Of a DNA stretch of 64,000 bases, positions 42,901 to 56,500 are shown piece after piece. Position numbers and translations under genes: made by a program. The notes beneath the pieces are model-generated. The model saw only the letters and a list, made by a program, of their open reading frames with translations. It did no database searches and was not told the DNA's origin. Every line of letters begins with the position of its first letter. The first letter of the stretch is position 1. Source of the DNA: Theristus sp. LFF4_11 (lineage: Eukaryota; Nematoda; Chromadorea; Monhysterida; Xyalidae); contig JASANC010004853.1 in the NCBI GenBank assembly GCA_030248135.1, positions 62,001-126,000 of the forward strand. The letters run 5' to 3'.

Positions 42901-44530
42901 CATTCACATTGATCTTCATCTGTACGGTCGTCACGCCGTGCAGCACATCGAATGAGACGTCGCAGACCAAACGCTCCACCAGACGCTCGTTGTCGTCGTT
43001 GTCGTCGTTGTCGTCGTTGTCGTCATCGTTGGCGTTTCCTAACTGCCCACCACCACTGCAGTAATAGTACTCGCCATTGTGCTCCATGATGCCCGTCAGC
43101 TGGCAGGTCATCTCGTCAAACGACGCCATTTCGCTCGCCAACGAAGCTGGCGGTTGCGACGACCTCGTCAGGTCCGCTGATTGAGCGTCGAATTTCAGCG
43201 CCACTGAGTTGTGCATCACCAGAAATGCGTCCAGTCGACGTTTGCCCTCCTCAGAGTGGACCTGCGTGGAAGCGTTTCATGGTTGGTTTGGTGGCTTGGT
43301 TCTTGGTAAAGCAATGCGCCGATGATTGGCCGCAGTTTGAATACACGAGTCATTTATTGGTCAAAGAAGCACCAGCTGCTGAGCAGCAACGGACAGCATT
43401 GCGAACCACGGTAAGAAAGTGAACAACTTTCTGCGGGGGGGGGGTTAGCTTTAGTGTTTGCACTTTGCTTTGCAAACATCTCTAATGGGACCAGAAGTGT
43501 CATTACACAGCAGGCTGAATCCGATTACTTTCACACTCGTATAAAACAGTTTGAATACGGCAGCTTAGGCAGGTGAGGTTGTGGCAACGCATATGGCACG
43601 TGAAAACGAAATTGTAATAAAACTTTTGTTAAATTTCAAATTTCAATCCAGCAACTTTGCGCATACCGGAAACGAACCTTGCATATGACGGCAGGCAACA
43701 TGCCCAGGTGTTTCAAATTCAACAGCACCACACGACCAGCAGTGAGCATTTTATGAACGGCCGTTTGCTCGACGGTTCGATTGAACAACATTCGTTCGCA
43801 TTGCACATATCTGGCATGGAAAAAACATTCTGAACGCCCGTTTTTAGCCTTGCTGACATTACGGATTTTGTGGTTTGGTGGAATTTGTGCCTTGAGCTTG
43901 AACAACAACCAGCAACGAACGACGTTCACATTTAAATGAACAATATTATCCAGCAACTTAACAAAAAAACCTCCAAAATCACGCCAAGTGTTTTAATATT
44001 TTTTTTCGGCTGGTTCTACGACTAAATGCACGCACGGACAGCAATTCAGTTTCATTCATGACGTGGCAATTCGATGATGCCCCACGGACCACAAGTCCCT
44101 GAGATACACGACCGTAGGTCACTTCGCGTCGGATAGTTCTGAATCCGCCGCCTCCACGCATCCGAACACATCGAGTCGCAGAATCAATTTTCGAATTACC
44201 GCGCGTCAAGCATGAAAACTGACTGTTTAGCGCCAAGTCGCAGAATTGAAAAAAAGACAATGCAGCCGACCTGCACGCATGCGCATCGAACGCGCGCAGC
44301 GCCCGTTCCGAGCAGACGGCGCAGTCCGGCCATCGCACCGACGTGCCATCTTTCCTAAGCCGTTCCAACTCTCGCAGGCGCGTTTTGCGTTCGTCGGCCG
44401 AGCGAAGCGCCCGCGACTCCGCGTAGCTCCGCCTCAGCACCTCCTCGACGCGCAGCTGCTCCACGCGCAGCACGTTCAACAACAGCGAATAGGTGACACG
44501 GAAGCGGGAGACCAATTTTGTTGGGGTGCC
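39981..44530 (-). CDS. SKIV2L: SKI2 exons 18-25: arch insertion and C-terminal helical domain
   Basis: Exon 18 starts [19 protein letters not shown] and begins the helical stalk; exons 19-21 form the arch region ([19 protein letters not shown]; then a variable block). Exon 20 contains an Asn/Asp repeat ([15 protein letters not shown]) encoded by a GTC/GTT trinucleotide run at ~42990-43035. Exons 22-25 end with [49 protein letters not shown] and [12 protein letters not shown], the conserved C-terminal bundle. Stop TGA at 39981-39983. Confidence 0.93.
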
Positions 44531-47500
44531 CTGCGAGGTGGGTGGAAGGGAAGTGTCCTAGTCTGGCAAGACTGCACCTCGCATTCTACAGTCGAACTCT
44601 AAATCATGGGGAATCAGCTGATTGGTTGCGGATTAAGGTAAGCATGCTTTCTGTGCAAACCAAACTCCGCCCGCACAGCAATACCTGCACAGAAAGCATG
44701 CAAACCGTAATCCCAACCAATCAGCTGATTCCCCATAATTTAGAGTTCGACTATGGTTATAACAGTACGGTTGCATGGTGCACACACAAACACACACATG
44801 GCGTACGATATCACAGTAGCGCGTGCGTGCCATCGAATGAATGCCCTGCCAGTGTGTTCGTTTGTGCACGGTGCACGCACTGCTCGGTTGTTATGCCAGA
44901 GTGCACTGTGTTCAGACTAGGACTTTTTAAAGTTGAAAATTTGTGAAAGTTTGCGATACAATTGCGCCAGGCTCCATCGTCACGTGACGTGACGGTGACG
45001 ATCACCCAACGAGGCGCTGATGTGGGTTCATAGACACAAGTCGAGAGAGGGCACATGCTCAAATGACTGACACGTTGAGAAGTCATTCCACTCTAATGAA
45101 GCAAACTGTGCAACAGACCAGCATCATTTTATGCAAATCGGACGACTCGGGCAGACGGCCTTGTTTGCAAACGACGATCACGGTGCCTGTCGTGTCAAGG
45201 CCACGGCGGCCAGCTCTGGAAAAACAGCCAACAGTTCAGCACACTGATCCGCACGATTATTATGATCATTTATTTTGGTCCCGAGACTCAATGCGCTCAT
45301 AGATAGGTAAACAGTTTCATGCATGACGCGGGAATTCAAAATTGGCAAAGTGATCCGAGTCCTCTAAATAGGGCGTGAATCACTTAGACGATTTTGAATT
45401 GACCCATAGAGATTGAAACCAGTTTCCTTTCCGCGTTTGCACACGCATTCAGTTGCAGAACCTAAAAAATTGATAATCAATTGAATGCCGATTCCGACCT
45501 GCCAGCCATTTGCGTGTACTCGCCCGGCTGCAAATCGCGCATTTGTACGCCGTCGTGTTTGCGCGTCGAGTCGAACACCACGGTACGCGCAGGCATGTTC
45601 ACACCCATTGCAAACGTCTCCGTCGCGAACAGAATCTGCAGACGAACATTGCGCATTGTGGGTTGTCAAAACAACGGTTGTGATAATTGGTTGGGTGGGT
45701 TGTTGCGGATTCCGAGAATTGAAGACGAGATTTTTTTGGTGCGCTGTGCAGTGCAATGTAGTTAGAGATGAGAGGAATCATGCGGAGAGCTACACTCGCA
45801 CGTATCTCTCACATCGCAGTTGTGCCTGTGGCTGTTCAAGTTAAAAAAATTTCATTTTTTGAGAATGTTTTGCTTTGAGAGAAGGTAAACCACCACTACT
45901 GTTGCATCGCACGAATTTCTTAGCGTGAAAAAAATGCACCAACATTCCGCCACGAGTTCAAAACGGGCTGACTCAGTGTAATATAAAACTGCCGTGTGTG
46001 AGAGGGAGAGGGTACCTGTGTGGTTGCTTTGAATTGAAATCATTGGTAAACGAATGACTGTTGCCTTCAAACTTGCAACTTTGATCCATCAGTTTCTGAG
46101 AAAAAAACAGACATCAATCACTCACACGAACGAATCCTTTCTGAAACAGCATCTCGACGACTTCTTTCAAGATCGGCAGAATGCCGCTGTGGTGGACGGC
46201 GACGCCGCGTTCGCACAAATCTTGCATCATCACAACCTGCGAGGTTTTTATATCGGTGGTTTTCAGCCGTTCGAATTTCGTAATACCAACGGAAAGCACG
46301 TGATGGAAAAATAACTAGGTAGTACTGAAATCTGGAACAGTTATACACGTGGCTGTCCGTTGCACACTGCGCAATTCTCACCACCAATCTCTGACGCTGA
46401 CCAAGACGCTCAATTCAATCGAGTTGAATCGAGTTGTTGACTACTGCAACGAGACAGACAGTTGGAACGTTTTTTTGCCAACTGAACTTCTGGTGTTTTT
46501 GATTTGGTTTACAAGTTGAAATCATTAATTACGCCCGAAATACTGAAAAATTCGACATTTGTGTGCTACTGTATGGCATGAACACGATGACTTGTTCAAA
46601 AACCAGTGGAACAAAGATAATCCAGAAAATCCAAAACTTTTATGGTGCAAAATTTATTGTTCCAACCTGTGGCAACTGGCGGTCGGTTCCTTTTAATCGA
46701 CTGACGCATTTCTGGAAGAAATTATGAATGCTGCGTTTCTCCATTGCTGTCGTCAAGTCGAGCTGAAAAGAACAAGAAAAAACACCAACAAATGTCGGAA
46801 AACAACGGTAAGACTTGCGATATATTCAATCAGCATAGCAGGTTTGAATTACGGAGAATGCAGAATCAGTTTTTCGCGATGAAACGATTCAATCGCAGAA
46901 GTTTGTGCACACATATTAAAACTAATAAAATAAAGTTTCGCCAGCCAGTCCACCAAAACAACTCCAACCGAAGTGAGCATGGCGGCGTTGTTGTCGCAGC
47001 GTTGCCTCGAGAACGTGAAGATCACGGCGGGCAGCAGTGTTTGCGTGTTCAGATGGTCGATCAACGCAATCCACATGTTGCGCTCCTGAACAATTCGCTA
47101 GGTTCAAAATCGCTGTTGTTACATGTTGTTGGTGTTGATTTCACGAAATGTTCGTGGGGCTTTTCGAAAAACAATACTTTTGATATTGTTACCAAAAATA
47201 AAATGCTATAAATCAAACAAAACCTCTCCGGCACAAAACGTGCGCTGATTGATTGGTTGGAATAAGAATTTAAAAAACTGTGAAAACTGAATGCGAAATG
47301 CAGTCTGAAATCAGTTTATTGCACAAACACAACCACAACACACACTCATAATTTACTGCTCTATGAGCACAAAGCTCACATTAAAGCGAATTTCATCAGA
47401 ACCAACATCAGACGCACGATGCACTACTAATCAGCACAGTCGATTTAAATACAGTCAATCAGCAAGTTGTGCACAAAACGTGTAACTTAACGCCACAAAA

Positions 47501-50500
47501 CTCACAGTTTTCGGGTTGTTGCCCGATTTGTAGAAATTACCCCCTGCCCTGCCACGAGCACCCCGCTGAGCAGAGCCACCCCTCGCTCCTGCACCCCTTT
47601 GACCTCCACGTTGCCCACCGCCGGCTTGCGGTGCATCCTTGACTTTGTTGACTGCGTCCATTGCTTTGGTGTACCTGAAAAAGTGTTGTTTTCCCGTTTT
47701 CTCACTGGCAAGAATATGAAAAATATCTGTTTCGATTTGGAGAACTGGAACAATAGTTTGAGAAGTGCACCCGGCGAACAATTCAGCCCAATTTTTGAGA
47801 AGTGTCACGTTCGTACAATTCAGCCCAATCAGCGTTCTGGATTTCGAATTTGAAAGGCCACGGGATGGGAGCATTTTGCCAGCCGGATTTAGGACAGCCT
47901 GCTTTTGTTTTACCCCGATTTTTCGATTTTCAGTTTTCATTGTTGTCACAAATCTCACTTCCATCCAACATCGACTTCAAAACATTTTTCAGAAAAAGTA
48001 TTTTGAAAGATCTTCGTATCTACCCGTTCGGCAAGAATTTTCCATGCTGATCAACAATTAGAAATCGGTCGTTTTTCGTCTTGCCGTCCTGTCCCGTGTA
48101 AAGGAAATGCTCCAATGGTACGGGCCGCTTCGACGTTGAAATCACGTGAATGGGCCGGTTTTTGATACGCCTGAACCACAACAGAGGGCAAATGAAAAAC
48201 AAAAAACCATGGAAAATTATAAAACACACAGAGTACGGTATTCACCACAGTGTCACCCTCGTGGCCTGGTGGTAGTGCGTTAGACTAAATACAGTCTGTG
48301 CACTCGGGGGGCCCCGGGAACAGAGAAAACTCGATGGGCGCCCTACTCAATGGCGTTCTGTACGTTTCTCTGGGTTAGCCCTGGCTAAAAACATCGCCTA
48401 AAAATTCCAACAACAAACAACAAGTGAGTCTGCATATGCATCACCATGTGTGATAACCAACCAATCAGCTGATAGCCATACAGTCCATCTGGATCATATA
48501 TGCAACATGGACGTGATGACCAACCAATCAGCGCTGAAAATTGGTTATGACCAACCAATCAGCGCTGAGAATCTCTATGACCAACCAATCAGCTAGCTGC
48601 ATATATTAGCGAGACAGACTGTAGTTTACAGTTCGACTGTAATAATCGCTTCCAAGAAAGAAACCACGACTCACCCGACCCAATCAGCGAACTCGGTTGA
48701 ATTTGGCGCAGTCGCACTGAGCATGATGATCTTGACATGACTCGGTAGCATGATCAACACTTCCTCCCAGACGACGCCCCGCTGAAAATGAGAAAAAAGC
48801 TTGCAACTTTTGACGCACTGATGCCTTGGTTGCACAAACACACACTAAATTTCGAATTTCGTAGATTTCAATTAAAGAAAATCAAGAAAATCAAAGAAAA
48901 GTTGATTGTGACTGTTTTGTTTGCTGTCGTCTATATGTTCGGTGCAAACAAAATGCACACTAATTTTGTGTGAATGACTATTCCAGTTAACTACCGTATT
49001 ACCTCTAATAAACCCCCATGGGGGTTTATTTCTTCAGCGACTTCTGGGGGTGGGGGTTTATTTTTGGGGGGGGGGGGCTTTATTTTTGGGGGGGGGGTTA
49101 TTTGGAAACCATTTTTAGGAGTGGGTAAAATGGCAAAAATACCTTCCATGGCAGGAAGGAAGTCGCAGAAACTTCTACTCTACATAGAAATTTCCTTTTA
49201 CAACAGCCTTTTGTAATGAAATTACCATTAACTCATCCATTTGGGGCCTTTGGTAGCACAATTTCATCATTTTCACTGCAACCAGCCACTGAATTCACTG
49301 TTTATGTGTATGTTTTTCTGGGTATGTGTTTCAAACAGGTTTCCAATAATCCCCCATGGGGGATTATTTTGGGGGGGGGATTATTTGGAAACTTGTCGAG
49401 GGGGTGGGGGTTTATTTTTGGGGGGGGGGGTTTAATTTTGGGGGGGGGGTTTAATAGAGGTAATACGGTAACCAGGACAACCACGGGCAAGTGGTAACCA
49501 ACCGACTTCCATTTACCGCCATGTTGATCAAAATCTCAAGTCAAATTTAACCAATCAACTAACAGACATCATTTTCAGTCACTCACCTCTGCGTCATTGA
49601 TATAATGCACTTCATCAAAGATCACCCACTCCAGTTCACGAACCGTTTCAGAGCCGTTGTACAACATGGACCTGGGAACAAAAATCTCCGACCGTTTTCA
49701 TAATTGAACCAAAAACCAACAACAAACACCGTTTGATATTCAAACGCAGCAATAATCAAGGAGTGCCTCGTGATTCATGCAAAATGTACTCATTCAACAT
49801 CAACTCAAGGCTCAGAAATGAAATGCATCCCGACCGAATCAAGTGGTCGACAAAAAGTGAACCTATTGCTTGAAGACACAGTCCACAGCAATGCCTGCAC
49901 AGAAAGGCACGCATCCGTGATCACCAACTAATCAGCTGATTGGCTACAACTTAGAGTTGAACGTTAAAGAAAATCAGAATAAAAACACTCCGAAACCAAA
50001 CCACACGCAATTTGCTCAAAATTCAAAAAAAAACAGAAGGTACACAAGAAAAACACTCAAAATCGAAAACTGTCACAAACATTTGCGGAAACCAAACAGC
50101 AAAATCTCAAAACCGTGCGGCACCTCAAAATCTCCGTGGTCATCACGAGACAGAAGGCGCCTGCGTGCAACTGGATGTCGCCGGTGATGAGGCCGACGTC
50201 GCTGAAGACGAGCCGGAAATCGCGGAACTTCTGATTCGACAGCGCCTTTATCGGCGACGTGTAGATGGCCCGTGTTTGGTGGCGTTCACAGAGCGCGATT
50301 GCGTGCTCAGCAACCACCTGAGATTGGAGATAAAAAATAAAATTGCGATTGCGATTGCATCTAAAATTACCGACACTATTATCTTTTCTGTTGATTCCGC
50401 CACTGAGATACAGAAAAGCACGTAGTTTCATGCTTGATGCGGCAATTCTAAGTTGCACAAGTGACCCGACAACCGTAGGGTCACTTGTGACAAATTTTGA

Positions 50501-53500
50501 ATTGCCGCGTCAGGTATGAAATTGATTTCAAGTCTATCAGTGCACTGAATCGCAGGACCATCGCAGTGGACAAAACTCGCAAAATAGAAACAGACACGTC
50601 AGAAAAATACAAAAACAGGCGAGACCGTTTTGCCGGCAGATGTGTGCGCTGCGACGAAGACACTTTCGCCTCGCTCCAGGCAAAGCACCGCCTGTTGCTG
50701 CCAAATGTCCAACTCGAATGGGTACCTGAGAGTTGGGCAATTTCGAAGGTCAGGATGGGATGCGATGGAATAATGGACACTGTGAATTGTGCGGTACCAC
50801 TGCACCGCCCGCACACGTGATCACCAACCAACCAATCATCTGATAGCCTATAATTTAGATTTCGACTGTACGTCCGATCCATCAATAAAGCGCACCGTTT
50901 TGCGAGCCGAGCTCTAATATGAGCGTAGTCTGCAGGGGCGTGCACACAATCGACCACGGTTGCGAATTGGTGTTGTTGTTTCTGCTTGTCAGTTGACGAA
51001 TCGTTGCCAATCTTCTCAGCGGGTGTTGCCAGGCGAGTCTCCGCATCCAGACGCACGACGACAGGGTGGCTGGCTTTACTCAGTACTTCCTGACGACAAA
51101 ATCACAGTCGTGCATGAACAGTTTTCTGGTCCTCTGGAAAAAAATGCAGCCAAATGCACCTGTTCCAATTCGGACTCGGCATTCGCGATCGCTTCATCTG
51201 ACAACGGCACGTGTGGCTGGAAAAGTTTTGGAAAAATTTCGAGTCCCCGAAATTGTCTACATCATAATAATTCGTTATTAGTGAACTAACGCACGTCCGA
51301 CAATTCCATGTTTTCTAAAATTGTCACAGATTGATTGGCTGATACATATGGCCAGCAGATCTCCCATATTGCACCAGTCAAATCAACCAAATTTACAACA
51401 CAACTTTTGCCCAAGGCTCCGCGTTCTGAAGGTGCTCGATAAAAAAAAATACCGCTCACGTGCGGGCTGCCGCAATGGCGGCAAATTCCAACAACAACAA
51501 ACAGCTTTACAATTTACAAATTCAAATTCAAGCGCTCAAAATCACGAAAATATGACGCAAATCATTCCACTTACCAATGAATGCACGTCGTCCCGAACCG
51601 CAGGCAATTCATTTCCATTTAAAGCCTGATTCGCTTTGTCATCTTGATGATCCGAAACCGACGCCACATCAAACTGCTGCAGTTCCATTCCAGTCGCGCC
51701 AATCAAGTCCATCAGTTCAAGAAAGTCATTCGTTTCATTTTCGTCATCTTGCGGGTGTTCCGGAGCAACTGGCGTTTCCACCGTCTCAGGGATGTTTACC
51801 GAATCGTCACGTTTCGCAGAAGATGAAAGAAAATCAATACCCACACTCGAACCGGGTGCAGTGGTGCACAGACCTTCCAGTGGAACTGAAAATCGAGATG
51901 CGAAATCAAAAATTTTGATCCAGCACGCTGATTGGCCGCAGTGGAGTGGAACTAGGGATGGAGCCGGTTCCGGTCCGGATTCCGGATTCCGGATTCCGGC
52001 GCCTAAAATTGGATCCGGATCCGGTCCGGATTCCGGCGCAATTTTGCCGGATCCGGCCGGATCCGGCCGGAATGGCCGAGACCCGCGAAACCAGTTGATT
52101 CCTCCGTTTCAGAGCTGTTCAATGGTTTGACAAATTTGTTTCGGTGCTTTGTTGGTTTTGTTGTTGTGCATTTGACATGTGATCAGTGAGCGTTTCTTTA
52201 GTTTGGTGTTCTGTTCAATGGTAAATGGTTCACTGCTTTTGTCTTGAGTGGTAAACTTATGTGCAGCATCGTCCACTTTAAAAAACGTGGCTGCCAGCTT
52301 TTGACCGACGTTGTTGATGAAAAATAGCAGTTTTTTTTGAAATCAGCTATCTTCGTTGGTCATATTCAGTTAGCTGTCAAACAGTTGCTTTTTTGTGAGC
52401 CCCAGAACACCAGCGATTTTAGCGACGTGTGTTACCGTGGGTGTGCGGGGGTGCCGTGATCCCCTAAAACCCGATAAACCCCCCCCCAACGACGAATCCA
52501 CGAGACGACGAATCCATTTCAATGGTGTTGCCCGCCGTTTGCGCACTGAGGCAGCGCATCGAACAAGTCGATGCGAGTGGCATTGGTACGACGAAAAAAA
52601 CGCTGCTGACCAGCATCGACACACGCTTCCGTGCGCTTTTCCACAACGAATCCAACATCATGGCCACGTACGTTGATCCACGATTCAAGAATACTGCAGT
52701 CGTCTTCGAAAATGAAGGCGCGATTCGTTGTAAACTGCTTCACATTGCAAAGAAAATCTTGAAACGACCGGAGACGCCCACAAACTGCGACGATACATCC
52801 GAGATCGCGAACAACGACGATGACGAAAGTGAACGTGAGCCCGAACCAAAAAAGAAATCGACTGGCTTCTACGGAGGCATCGAGTTTCACGCTGCGCGAC
52901 CGCCCAACCAGTCAGGCGAATCCAGTCTCGAGGACGAACTGCGCGGCTAAATGAATATGTACGAGTCGGATGATTTTATCGACGAACCGGACAAAAGTGA
53001 TCTAATGCTAGGCTTTGGCGGCTGAACTCGTTTGAAATACCCCAAAGTTTCGACAATCGCGCGCAGATACCTGGCACCGCTACCAACAAGCGTGGCAAGC
53101 GAACGAATGTTCTGTGAAGCCAGGCAGGTGTTTGTGTACAGCCGATCTCGTCTGTCAACTCAGAACGCCGAAAAGGTCATGTTTCTGAATGGAGTGTTGC
53201 CAGCACTTGATTATCCCTATACGATGTGAATTTTGTCAATTGTTGTTGTAATTTTTGGTTGGTTCACGTGCTGTGTCTTGCTGACTTTGTTTCTGTGTCT
53301 GTGCTGTTTTATGCTGAAAATGTGATGAAGAAGCGACGAAATGTGCGTAGATGTTTTTTAGACATAAAAAGGCCATTCCGGTCCGGATTCCGGCAATTTT
53401 TGCCGGATCCGGCCCGGCCGGAATGGACTTTTGCCGGATCCGGCCCGGATTCCGGCAAATTTGCCGGATCCATCCCTAAGTGGAACCAAAGATTTTCGAA

Positions 53501-56500
53501 CCCAACGTTACAATTTTAAACAGAAGTTCAATGAAAAACCCAACCCGGATCTTCCACCTAACATTGAACTTCCGATTACAAAAATGTCAAAAAAAACTAC
53601 ACACAACAAACCAAGATCCAAGAGGTCGACAACACCATCACTTGCACTCGGCTGTTCGTGCGCCAACAAAGCGTCAAGGTCCTCTTCCATGCCACCTAGA
53701 AATCTACTATCTACTATCTACTATATACTAAAATAATACTTTGTCTGTCTGTCTGTCTGTCTGTCCAACTTTTTGCTATTTAAGGTAGCGAAATCAAAAT
53801 GTTGCTATCACTTTTTTAACAATTTTTCTGTGCGAATCATTTACTCTCTTTTGGTGTTCAACAACGAGTCATCATGATTCATTCAGTGCTGTCATCAGCG
53901 TTCCGTCGCAATGGTCAGGTTGTTGGTGGTGATGTAAAAAGATGAAATTAAAATGTGCGGGAACAAATTGCTCCAAAGAAGCCATTATCTCACAGAATGG
54001 ACGGCACATCCGATTATGATATCAATAGCAAGAATTGGAAAAACGGGTCTCCCAATAAAACGAATTTGCAACTTTGAAAAACCAACAGAAACCAAATTGG
54101 CTTTTGAATTTTTTTTCACGCAAAAGTGGTTTTCCAGTAAATAATAATCGAATCCCATATTTTTTCTGAACCAAATATACGGGTAAGGTTGATTTGATGC
54201 GGAACATTCGATCAAAGCAAAATGAAACAGGTCATGAAGATCGATTGTGAGGGCACTAAACTAACAGCAGTTTTTACAATGTTTTAACTAAAATTCTGTG
54301 ACTTTTAAAAAGCAAAAATTGTGAACACAATTGTGAACTCAAGAAACTAAAATCATATTGTTTAAAAAACAATTTGTGAAAAGGGGTTATATAAAAACAA
54401 AATGGTATTGTGAAATAAAGGGTATCGATTCCGGCCAGGTTGTAAAATAAAAAATAAAGGGCCTGGGTAAATTAGGATTTGAAAAATGATTGTAAACAAT
54501 CAAGTCACGTTTGAAAATTTCAGTAACCAAAAAAATCAAAGGGAACGACTTCCCTTTAACAGAGTTTAACTTCTAACCGAGAGCAAACGGGAGCGAAATT
54601 CATAGTTTGGAAAAGAATTTTAACGATTGCAAAAACAGAGTATAAAAGTTTTTGAATTGATGAACTGTTGTATAATTGAACCGAATCGAAAAGCTTGACA
54701 GAAAATTGATGTTTGAAAATCACTTTTAAAAAGCAAGCGGGTTTGAAATAAAAAATGGGGATGTGCCCAAGGAATAAACGGTATCAACAATTTAAACGCA
54801 TGAAAGCTTTGGTTAAAAACTCAACGGTTTCCAGTTCAGGAAAACAAAGAATAATTGTACGGGGTGACCTTGCCTGTTAACAATAAATTTATCGGGCCGT
54901 AGGACGGGTAACTGCTATATAAAAATACTCTGTCGTCCGTCTGTCTGTGTCCGTCCAACTTTTTGTATTTAAGGTAGGAAATCAAAATTTGCTTCACTTT
55001 TTAACAATTTTTCTGTGCAGCTCACTTTCTTTCTTTTGGTGTTCAACAACGAGTATCATGATTATTCAGTTCTTTCCTAACGTTCGTCGCAATGGTCAGT
55101 CAACCAGAAAAATCTAACCGGAACGAGTTGCTTTAACCGAGTTTACTAACTAACCGAGAACAAACGGGAGAACAAATTAATTATTAGAAAAATTTAGGAT
55201 TGAAAATCAGCGAAACAGAGTATAAAAGATTTTGATAGTTGACACCGAACCGAAAAGCTGAAAACAAAATTTGAAACGTTTGAAAAGCATTTTCAAAAAT
55301 CGAGCGGATTTTTCGAGCTAACAAAAGCGGAACGCTTGCCCCAAACAATAAACGGAGAGGCGGTTCCAAACACAAGAAGAGGCATGGTAACGGTTTGGAA
55401 AAGGGGTATGAGGTCGCCAAAACAAATCTAAAGTCCGTATACGGGAGTAACCCTACTGTTGTTTAGTGGTAATGTAAAAAGATGAGATTTAGTGGGGAAC
55501 GATTCAAAGAAGCCATTTCCAAGTGAGGAATCCGATATGTGATAGAAGATTGAAAAACGGGTTCCAATAAAACAATGCGATTTGAAAAATCAACAGAACG
55601 AAACGGCTTTTGAATTTTTTTCACACAGAAGTGGTTTTCCTGTGAATAAATTGAATCTATTTTTTCGAACCAAATACACGGGTAACATTGATGCGGAAAT
55701 TCGATCAAAGCAAAATGAAACAGGTCATGAACATCGATTGTGAGAGCACTAAACAAACAGCAGTTTTTACAAGATAAAACTCAATTTGTGACTTTCAAAA
55801 AGCAAAATTGTAGTGAACACAAATTGCAATTTTGAAACAGCAGAAACTGAAATATGTTGTTTAAAAAACATTTGTGCAAAAGGGGTTACTATGGGATTGT
55901 GCAAATAAACGGGTATCGATTCCGGCCATGAGTTCTGTAAAATAAAAAATAAACGGGCCTCTTTGGGTTAAACTAAGGACTTGAAAAAAGAAATTATCAA
56001 ACAAACAAAAAAGTCACGTTTGAACAATTTCAGTAACCTGAAAATCTAACGGGAAGATTGCGTTTAACAGAGTTTAACTTAATAACCGAGAACAAACGGG
56101 TTCAGAAAAAAATTTAAATGCAAAATCAGCGAAACAGTGTCATAAAAAATCATTTTTGACATAGAATTGACACCGAATCGAAAAGCTTGAAAACAAACAT
56201 TTGAAGCGTTTGAAAAGTACTTTTAAAAATCGAGCGGGTTCTCTAGATAAAAATAAAAGTGCAACGCTTGCCCCAAACAATAAACGGTATCAACGAATTT
56301 AAACGCATAAAAGCTTTGGTTAAAAAATCAACACATTTCCGCGGGTGCACCTTGCTGTTAACAAAATCGCAAACATTTCTTACCCGGGCCGTAGGCACGG
56401 GTCAACTGCTAGTACAAAAAAATGATAGACAACTATCGTACATTTCCGTCAAAACCAGAAAAAAAGGAATACTGATCGGCTGCGTGCTGAGTCATGTTAA

